Shown one piece after another: positions 56,213-64,000 of a stretch of 64,000 bases of DNA. The stretch's first letter is position 1. Each line of letters starts with the position of its first letter. Position numbers and translations under genes: made by a program. The notes under the pieces are model-generated. The model was not told where the DNA came from. It saw nothing but the letters and a program-made list of their open reading frames with translations, and did not search any database. Source of the stretch: Pezicula radicicola (lineage: Eukaryota > Ascomycota > Leotiomycetes > Helotiales > Dermateaceae); contig PDUO01000001.1 of NCBI GenBank assembly GCA_003008705.1, positions 1 to 64,000 on the forward strand. The letters run 5' to 3'.

Positions 56213-56707
56213 ATGGCTCGAACTCAGTATTCAAAGTAAGATACTCTCAAATTTAAGTAACTACGCAGTGCTGGGGGTAATTATTGCACTCACCGCCCGC
56301 TAAGATCCCACGGCAGAATTATATACACTGTTTTCCACCATGCCCTGCTTATCCCTTCTGCAAAGGCGGTGAGTGCAATAACATAAACCCCTACACTTCT
56401 ATAATACGTTAGCCACTCGTGATTCCCAAATTAAGAGTTTGGATATCCGATTTCCTTTTCAAAAAAGACTAGAACTAACCAAGATTTCTGCAGACAGGGC
56501 ACAGACCCATTTAAACACAACCATACCGCCAAGGAAGAAAAGAAGGCCTTGTCTCACGATCGACTAGCTGCGTTCTGCAAGGAGCCCCAAAAGGATGGAA
56601 ACAAAAACATCATGTTACCCGATCAGACGCAGAGCTTGAAGGAGGCAGAAGCAAAAGCTAAGGGACAGATGTCGACCGCTATCAACGACATTATGCAGAA
56701 CTTTTAA
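56213..56707 (+). CDS. Small charged protein with a MITE-bearing intron
   Basis: Exons 56213-56235 and 56494-56707 give 78 aa. The first exon encodes only MARTQYSK. The intron is 258 nt, several times the local norm, has a CTAAC branch site near 56475 and a CTGCAG acceptor, and holds an inverted-repeat insertion at 56273-56391. After splicing the protein reads on as QGTDPFKHNHTAKEEKKALS, LAAFCKEPQKDGNKNIMLPD and ends EAKAKGQMSTAINDIMQNF. It is hydrophilic, Lys-rich, with no signal or membrane segment. Codon use and a clean stop support it as real. Family unknown. If intron removal fails the frame ends within the intron, so the insertion could affect expression. Confidence 0.6.
56273..56391. 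mobile_element. MITE-like inverted-repeat element inside an intron
   Basis: TTATTGCACTCACCGCC (56281-56297) is the exact reverse complement of GGCGGTGAGTGCAATAA (56365-56381). The pairing extends imperfectly outward to a GGGG/CCCC pair at 56273 and 56391, giving an element of about 119 bp with arms of 25-27 bp and a loop of about 67 bp. No coding sequence. Clear target-site duplication was not found. It accounts for about half of the intron length. Confidence 0.7.
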
Positions 56708-57680
56708 GCTCTTGAGAGGCGTGTTCGGGAATATTGTTGCTGGCTGTGTGCATACTGGGTTGGAGTTCTCTTGATGTGTGAAGAGGGGTTGCGTACTGTA
56801 CAACCTTGGAAAAGCTTGATAATATGGCGTGGATAGAATTTTATTAGTGATATAGGGGGAGCTGCATTTTAACCCCACTATTATTGTAAGAATAGACTTT
56901 GTGCGATCAGTTTCTTTGTAATACCACTTTCTCTTATAATCCCTGACTCTCGTCTGTCTTATTGCACAACTTGTTCTTTTGATTATATTTAAGAAATGTT
57001 TGCCCTAGCGGAAGACTTAGTATTGTTAATAGGTAGGCTATTAAATATTAACTGACCTGAACTACCCACTTGGGCTGGGTAAAGATTGGGAATATATTTA
57101 CATAATATCTAATGGTTTAACCTCTTAATTAACTATAGATAACTAACAACCTATAGGTCCCTACCTTATAGATAATATCCTAGAAAATATAAGGATCTAG
57201 TTGTATTTTCTAGCTATATCGATTATTAGGTAAACTTAGTAATAGTACTCTCTTCTATATAATTTGTATACGCCTTCTCTTATATGTATTTTTTTAAAAC
57301 TGTTTGCACTTTTCACATTTTTCGAGCCTTATATCAAGCCTGCTAGCATATCCTAAGTAATTGGCAGAAATGTATATAAAATTAACAGTGCAGTAATATC
57401 GTAATTGTTCTAAAAGAAAGTCTATGCGCCTATGTCGCATCCCAAATGGTATTTTACACCTTAAATTCCCAATACTCAACACCTAATGCCCAATCTCAAC
57501 ACCTCTACCAAACAAAAATGAATAAGAATGTACACCCCACTAAGACCCCGACTAAGACATTAAAGAAAGACATTACAGAAAGATATTAGACAAAAACATT
57601 AGAGAGAGACATTATAGGAAGACATTATAGAATGCAGGTATAAAAGAATGATATAAAGTGGAATGCCAGATTCCAGAAAT
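56708..57680. other. AT-rich intergenic region
   Basis: About 1 kb, with a strongly AT-rich part at 57040-57300 and repeated AAAGACATTA/GAAGACATTA words at 57550-57630 near the end of the glyoxal oxidase gene. No gene recognised. Confidence 0.5.
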
Positions 57681-60600
57681 TTACACGGGTCCAGTCCCAG
57701 GTAGCTGGCCGTTAAAAGCAGGCAGGTTCGGCCAGCTTCCGAGATTTGCCGGATCTCCGCCGAGACGAACAAAGACTCCCTGAGAAGGTGTAGGACCATC
57801 GAGGACAAACAGTTGGAACCATCCTGGTGGTGCGGCATGGGCGTTAGGTGGAGCTATGATAGTACAAGTGTTGCTGGCGCAAGAAACCGTGGGGAAGAGG
57901 GTTCGTTGACCCATACTATTACCGTGGGTTGAAACCACAGATCCAAGCATTGACACCTTGATATTGGCACTAGATCCAGAAGTGAGTGTGAATTGAATTG
58001 ATGCTCCATAAGCCCAGTCCTTATTGGTGATAGTGAAAATAGGTTTAGGGAGTCCGGAAAGAAGGTAAGGAGGTGAGAAAACTTCAACTCGGTATTCCTC
58101 GGGGTAAAAGTTAGGGTCATTAACGTCATCCTGGGGGTCAGAACCTGAGACCATGACACGACCATCAAGGAGAAGAATAGCCTCGGAATGGTAGAGACGT
58201 GCGACAGTTGTGTTGGCCATAACGCTAATGCGGGAATTGACTGGCTTCGAAGGGTCATAGAGGAGAGCGTTGAAGTTGGGGTCATAGGCTAGTCCAAAGC
58301 CTGCGACACCATGCTCCGCTCCGTTAAGAATGAGATAGGTTCCATCAGGAAGTGCGGCAATGCAGGGCATGACACGTCGGGATGGCATACGCTCGATTGT
58401 CCATTGGGGATCAGCTGCCTCGGGTTGCGTAGATACACAGTTGTCAATTGCATAACCTCCACCAGGGGTACTACCTCCACAGATCAAGACAGTCACCGGA
58501 TCTGTGAATGGTGCATATTGTGGAAGTGTAACCATGGTACCCTCGAGTTGATAGGTACGTCCGCCATCCTGTTCATTAACGGCACCAGGGATAGTCGGGA
58601 GAACCTTTATCGTCTGGAAGGTCTTTTCATCCAGAATACGAGCTTCGTTGTAGTAAGCAATGAAGATACCAGAGTTTAGTACTGTAATGAATGGGTAAAG
58701 ATTGAAAGGAGCCGTGCGCTGGAGGAAATCTAGGTAGACTGTGGTATTTGAGTAGCCACTCGAAGTGGTGGTTGTCTTAACACCAGTTGGGGGTAAGAGC
58801 TCGAGTGTCGGTTGCGCAAGATCATTTTGGCCGACTATCAAGAAACTAGTATTAGTACTGTCTTGTGAAGAAAGTTTGAGGAGCACGAAGACAAGTGACA
58901 GAGGCATGGACATAAGCGACTCCTGAGACACTTGCCCAAACGTGGGACTGAAATGATTGGGAAATACTAACTTTCACCCCCTATCACAAGTACCGATCCA
59001 TTTGCCATGATCAAAGCAGAGGGGTACCATCGTGGGACTTGAAGTTGTAGATTATTAGGATCTTCAATCCATTGATTGACGCCCTTCACGCCTGCAGATC
59101 CATCAGGCCAATAGAGTCGAACACCATAATTTGATTCGCCGGCCCATCCACCAACATTTAGTTGTCTCCCAGCCCTATCAGGTAGAATTAAACCAGCGGA
59201 GCAAAAGACGTCAGTCTGGAAGCCTTTCATTGTGCGCCATGCAGAGTTGAAGTTGTTGATTTGCGAAAGATCCAGTTCATAGGCGCCAGTTCCATTAGGC
59301 TGTCCAGTACCGAATTTCTCAACGAAAGTGACCTTACCGGTGATGACCTGGGAAGTCATCAAAGGGACAACGACCCCTCCAATCAATAATTCGTATTTTC
59401 CAGCATTGGCACCAGTAGGGAAATTGAAGTTGTAAAGTGGCTGTGTGCCATTCCAAGAGTACCAAGAAAGTCGGTTCCCACCACCACAAATCTTTTCACC
59501 ATCTCCAGGACAAGCAGTATTGCACTGGGAGTCGGGAACAATTTGTGGTACTCGGGAACGAGTGTAACCTCCGGCTGCAGAAGGTGCTGAGGCAACTTGG
59601 ATGTTCTGAGTGTCACCACAAACTTCTTCTGTTAGTTAAGGAAAGGATATTACAATGTGGTGGACACTTACAGCACTGAATTCCATATTCTAAGCCAGCA
59701 GCATTGTAGCCATATTTTTGGCATAGAGTGAGACATGAAGTGGGCGTATTGTATGTTTCATTCTCACTCTTATACGGGAAAGTAGGGAGAATGTAATTAG
59801 GGTCTTGGGCCGATGGCAGGTTGTCTCTGGAATTGTGACATTAGTTCGGTTAATGTGAATTGCCTAGATAGGGAATGCTAACTCAAGACAGCCGGAATAG
59901 GTCCATCCAGTGGGTAGGCCACTTGTCTGGGCCGATGCTGGCTTGAAAACCTTTGGCGTACCGATTGAGTACTGCTAGTGGTCAGTTTCGGTTTATGAAT
60001 AATACAGAGACATTGAATACATACCATGCTCAAACGCCCTCCTCCACCGCACGTCTGGGCGGAATTTCCACTACATGGGGTATTGCAATCAGCTTGATTT
60101 GTGGCAACTGCACCACCATTGTACACATAGTTGCCGCAAAAGCATTGGACAGAGTATTCAGCTCCAGCAATAGTATAGCCAGCAGCAGCACATGTCTTGG
60201 CGCAAGACTGTAGGGTCAAAGTTTGACTGTCAGGCATCTGGTTTGTTAGAATTCTGCCGTTGACTCCGTCAACCCAACACCCTTGGGAGGTCCAGTTTGC
60301 TGGAAAGCCGGTTGCAATAGGTGCTGCGGAGGTAGTGGAGCTTGGTGCAGCTGAATTGGTTCCAGTGGCTGACGTGGATGACACGCTGCTGATTATGCTA
60401 TTAAGTTGGTAGACTGAAAGCCGAAGACCAGCCTGCTCTAAGTTAGTATGATAGCTGTCGTTCCTTTATGAGTATATACTCACACCGCACTTTTCTGTTG
60501 AATTGCCGGCACAAGCAAAGCTACAATCTGTCTCGGGCGCGGGAACGGACCCTGCAGCAAAGCTGTTTCCACAGTAGCCTATATTATAGATCAGCATATA

Positions 60601-62193
60601 CCGCTATGAAAGGTCACTAATGTCTCACATTCGCGTCCATATTCTGTTCCCCAATACTTGAAACCTGCACAGCTAGATTGACAAGACTCCAGAGTCATGG
60701 TGTCTGCTGCATAACCAGCTGAACTAAGAGCTCTTCCTCCATTAGCCTCCGTATAACACCCGATATATTTATATACAGGTCCGGTCGGTGTGGGTGCGGC
60801 TGCTGACGAGACTGATGAGCTGCTTGATACTAATGAGCTACTTGACGACGCGATCGAACTAGTGGCACTAGAACTCGAAGAGCTGCTTGATACTAATGAG
60901 CTACTTGACGACTTGATCGAACTAGTGGTACTAGAACTCGAAGAGCTGCTTGGTGCGCTTGATGCTGAAGCACTGGTGGATGAGCTTCCAGCATTAGAAC
61001 TCGAGGATGATGGCTTTGAGGAAGTGGAGCTGCTCGTTAATGTTGGATTGCCTAATGTGCTTGAGGAGATTTGAGTTGAAGCACTGGAAGAAGAAGGCTT
61101 GGTCGAAGTGCTGGGGATTGTGGAAATGCTTGATGTCGAAACACTCGAACTGGTAGTGCTTGAAGACTTCAAGGTAGACGTGCTTGTGGTTGAAGTTTGG
61201 GTTGTTGAGCTGCTGCTTGATGTGCTTGAGATAGACGATTTTGATGACGAAGTAGAGGTTGAAGGCTTGGCCATGGAGCTCGCTGTTGAATATGGCGGCA
61301 GACTAACTGTATTGTTAAAATCATACACAGCCAAACGGCCACTTCCTCCGCAAAATTCAGAGAAATTTCCATTACACAACATATTACAGCCAATTAAACC
61401 ATCAGGAGCAAGTTTGCCACCGTTCGAGATCGAATTTCCACACCCTGTTCAAGTAAGCTTCTAGTCTAGAATTAAAGTCAAAGTGAACACTTACAGCATT
61501 CTCCACTATATTCCGCACCAGCAAGAGAATATCCAGCTTTTCCACAAGCAGTAGTGCACAAGTCAACAGTCATGTTAGCTGAACCACCAACTACGTTAAC
61601 AGCGTTCGGGAGTGTACGGCCAGTTGTGCCTTCTGTGTAGCAGCCGCTGAATGCCCAGGAAGCATTTCCGGGGTTAATCTGGGGTCCAGTTGTATTGCTC
61701 CAGAAGAGCGAGAGTCTATTTGGACCTCCACAGGGTTGGGTGGAATTTCCACTGCAGGGAAAGGAACAATCCGCACTGGGAGCACTGGCTGCGCCAGAAG
61801 CAATGCTCATACCACAGTCTAAATTTTACATTGATTAATGATAATTACGAAAATCAGCGAGTAGGACTTACAGCATTCACTGCCGTACTCTGTGCCAGCA
61901 TAGATCATGCCCAACTTCATACAGTAGTTGATACAAGACTCTTCTGTCATTCCAGTAGTATTGACATAAGCACCGCCGGTCAATGTGCGTCCAATATCAG
62001 TGTAACATCCTTGGCTCGTCCATGTTCCAGGAAGAGTATTTGGAATGGTGAGGCCTCTTGCGACAATGTAAGACAGCGCGGACGGCGTAAACTGCTCCGT
62101 GTTAGATGATTGGGAATTCTTTGGTGTACACTTGTTGCTTACTGCTAATAGTAATGGCAATAACTTCGAGGCAGATTGAATGGGCGCCATCAT
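57681..62193 (-). CDS. Secreted WSC-domain glyoxal oxidase (copper radical oxidase, AA5_1)
   Basis: Extracellular oxidase making H2O2 from aldehydes, fused to carbohydrate-binding WSC domains. Nine minus-strand exons: 62193-61872, 61818-61495, 61444-60629, 60578-60484, 60432-60025, 59971-59883, 59826-59672, 59622-58972, 58834-57681; 1337 aa. A short hydrophobic N-terminus precedes five WSC domains, each starting with a GCYTD/GCYTE or GCWVD/GCLED block and ending near CGGxxRLS. A Ser/Thr-rich linker of about 145 residues separates WSC2 and WSC3. The oxidase starts near residue 790: the thioether Cys is probably in TDVFCSAGL, copper-binding Tyr/His in ARLYHSEAILL and His in VSTHGNSMGQR. FNALLYDP and GGEIGQNDLAQP fit the propeller. 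The intron at 58835-58971 is long (137 nt) but splicing restores VIGGEIGQND. Ends GQLPGTGPV, typical for the family. Confidence 0.93.
60817..60942. repeat. 63-bp tandem repeat within the Ser-rich linker
   Basis: Two adjacent 63-bp units (60817-60879 and 60880-60942) differ at only a few bases. They encode a 21-residue Ser-rich repeat twice on the minus strand. This points to recent expansion of the linker and likely length variation among strains. Confidence 0.75.
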
Positions 62194-63617
62194 TGAGCGT
62201 CCTCAGAAGGAATTTTCTTGTCCTAACACCTAATTCGACAGCTAGAGAGAAGAAAATTCCAAAGGACTTGATGAAGCTTCAATGAAAGCGGCGAAGAAAA
62301 AGGGAACGCACTTGATGTAAGGCTGTGTCTGTAAGGATTGCAGTCAAACCGCAAACTTAGGAAATAAAACCGGATGAGGGATGTGAGGAAAATGAAATGA
62401 TGCAAATAGGGCCTCATTATATAATATTTCTCATTCTCGTAGAGATGCTGGCTGGCTGAGCCGAGGATAGCCCATCAGTCAGATTTCGAAAATATCAGAA
62501 GGTCCAGAACTGCCCCTCGAACTTGGAAGGTAGTATAGAAGCCACCCAGCCAGGCTGAAAGCTTCTAGAAGCTTCACCTCCTTGCGGTGCAATAGGCATT
62601 GAGTATCGTCTCAAGCTTTTCGGCTCCAGGCGCTCCTCAGATGGCAGCATGGCTTCATGCAAGTTTCCAGAGTTAACGGCGCTGCCCTGGCTGATAGAAC
62701 ACCACTTCAGCCTCCATACACAAGAATACAGTACTAGCAAGCTCGGGGGAAGTAGCCGGAACTTCTGTGCGTCCAGCGGAGCTGGTGGCCATGGACCTTG
62801 CTTGGTGGGTTGAAGGATACAGGATGAACCAAACGAAAGGCTACTTCTGGGTTACTTCCACATGGCAATCCGGAGAACGCTAGTTCATAGCAGGAGCTTC
62901 TCGCAGTACTGCTCCAGATTTCCTTAGCCTGCATGACATGTGTAGCTGCCTGGTCAAAAAGGAGGTCAGACTGTTCAGGAGAGTTGCTAGGTTAGTACTC
63001 GTGGTACTGTAGGTATGAATAAGTGTACAACAGCGGTGGCAGCTGCGAGCTAGTTTGGATGTGGGGATTGTAGCTTTGTATGATAGGAGTCCAATCTTGG
63101 TGTAATGTCGAACTATACGAAGTAAGCTTAATGCTACTAGGTGTCTTACACAGTAACAAGGTAACAAGAAATAGCAGCTATTCCTTATTGGGCGGAAAAT
63201 CTGGGGATGACTGCGAAGGGAGTCGCGGGCCGGGTAACCCCTTTTCCAAAAGCTCGGCGAATCTTGCTTCCTGAGCACCAAACCACCAGAATCGTGCTGT
63301 TGACTTGAGGCTTGGTTCTCTGACATGCCAAGATAGGCGAGTAATCAATGGTATGGAAACATGGTGCTAAGCCATGTGTACGTGACCTCGACAGCAGCAC
63401 AGCTTTGTGGCCCTGTAGTGTAGTATGGAGGTGAAAGGCGAAGGTGAAGGTGAAGGTGAAGGTGAAGAACAGGGTTGGCTGGTATAGCTCGAAGGCTAAC
63501 TACAAGCGGTAGGTACAGGTACACTTAACGAGAACCCCACCAAAGAAAGGCCTGGGCCTTCCCCCTTACAACAATTCCCTAAATTCCCAATTGCCTCCTA
63601 TACAGTACAGTACAGTA
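62194..63617. other. Intergenic region upstream of the glyoxal oxidase
   Basis: About 1.4 kb. It holds the promoter of the glyoxal oxidase and the 3' flank of the dehydrogenase. Short repeats at 63440-63468 (GGTGAA)n and 63601-63617 (TACAG)n are present. The largest open frame (62880-63326, minus) has no coding signature. Confidence 0.4.
63440..63468. repeat. (GGTGAA)n short tandem repeat
   Basis: Four perfect GGTGAA units with a GAA leader and GAAC end. Simple repeat; no coding context. Confidence 0.75.
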
Positions 63618-64000
63618 TTACTCCATGATAACCACAAATTTCTCACTTCCTTGCTTGTTTATCACCTTTTCATACGCCTGCGCAGCGTCTTCTAACGACA
63701 CAGTTGTCCAGCTCCCCTCTCCAGGCTTCAAGACTCCCTTGTCGAACAGCACAGTCATCGCAGCCATCTCCTCGGCCATTTCTTCAGCAGAATATCTCAA
63801 TGAGTTGCACCCAAGCAGTGTTTTTTCCTCCCGGTAAAACTTGGCCATGTCTATCGCCAGATCCGTAGAGCCACTTCTCGGTGCAGCAATGAAGGCCAAT
63901 CTCCCGCCTTGAGCAAGCTTTCCAACCGCAGCTTTCGTCAAAGCTGGCTGGCCAACGGTGTCTACAATGACATTAACCCCTTGGTTTTGAGTTAGAGTTG
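63618..64000 (-). CDS. Zinc-type alcohol dehydrogenase/quinone reductase-like oxidoreductase, partial (C-terminal end)
   Basis: The last 127 codons of a medium-chain dehydrogenase/reductase read out of the window at 64000. NVIVDTVGQPALTKAAVGKL and GGRLAFIAAPRSGSTD are the second half of the Rossmann fold (the GxGxxG-containing part is outside). Then come NSLRYSAEEMAEEMAAMTVL, the typical helix, and LEDAAQAYEKVINKQGSEKF with a VVIME end, as in NADPH quinone oxidoreductases. The stop at 63618-63620 fits the family length. The zinc ligands, if any, lie outside. Substrate cannot be assigned. Confidence 0.8.
   Translation of the reverse strand, partial: TLTQNQGVNVIVDTVGQPALTKAAVGKLAQGGRLAFIAAPRSGSTDLAIDMAKFYREEKTLLGCNSLRYSAEEMAEEMAAMTVLFDKGVLKPGEGSWTTVSLEDAAQAYEKVINKQGSEKFVVIME

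Noticed and set aside
60790..61464. Two long acidic open frames (94 and 121 codons) on the plus strand inside the glyoxal oxidase gene
   Set aside because: They are the antisense shadow of the Ser-rich linker; TCN serine codons read as Glu/Asp/Leu on the other strand. No independent signal.
62880..63326. 148-codon minus-strand open frame
   Set aside because: Composition is Ser/Arg/His-rich without a domain, no intron extends it, and it overlaps other open frames, so it is probably chance.

Overview
This window is nuclear DNA of a filamentous ascomycete. Genes are small and split by short GT-AG introns (mostly 45-80 nt, often with a CTAAC-like branch site). Typical fungal families are present: a Zn2Cys6 regulator, a LaeA-like methyltransferase, a sedolisin, a cutinase, a WSC-domain glyoxal oxidase and a 2EXR protein. 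The first 3.3 kb is an almost CpG-free, extremely AT-rich block of the kind left by repeat-induced point mutation (RIP). Together these suggest a Pezizomycotina fungus with AT-isochores, perhaps Leotiomycetes; the class is inference. No rRNA, tRNA or CRISPR was recognised.

Layout: 1-3290 RIP-type AT block. 3650-16544 a compact metabolic neighbourhood: nitronate monooxygenase (+), amadoriase-type FAD oxidase with a peroxisomal tail (-), Zn2Cys6 regulator (+), Dal5-type MFS permease (-) and a 14-exon fused 5-oxoprolinase (+), the last two sharing a 0.7 kb divergent promoter. 16545-26779 is gene-poor, with an SMI1/KNR4 pseudogene, an aquaglyceroporin pseudogene, an orphan F-box-like gene and a MYND-finger gene. 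26780-29656 holds a secreted type-B carboxylesterase and a cutinase. 32279-35277 holds two unassigned membrane proteins. 36487-40872 holds a secreted sedolisin peptidase and a LaeA-like methyltransferase. 42782-49289 holds a small hydrophilic gene, a 2EXR gene, a decayed NACHT-ankyrin (NLR-like) gene and an intact membrane protein. 50104-56707 holds a GPI-type Cys-rich surface protein, a PLP decarboxylase, a decayed DUF1989 gene and a small gene whose intron carries a MITE-like insertion. 57681-62193 is a five-WSC glyoxal oxidase. 63618-64000 is the 3' end of a zinc-type alcohol dehydrogenase/quinone reductase that runs off the window.

How the genes may work together: the first cluster could take up and break down nitrogenous small molecules (Amadori compounds, 5-oxoproline, nitronates) under one local regulator. 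The secreted esterase, cutinase, sedolisin, GPI protein and H2O2-producing glyoxal oxidase fit a plant-associated or litter-decay lifestyle. Four conserved genes are broken in this one window and several of their stop codons are explained by C-to-T or G-to-A changes, so gene decay is a notable theme. Short repeats are shared between intergenic regions: an 18-bp minisatellite unit, a 25-bp ATTCATGAAT-containing motif and MITE-like inverted repeats. Exon boundaries were worked out by eye from GT-AG sites, reading frame and family conservation.
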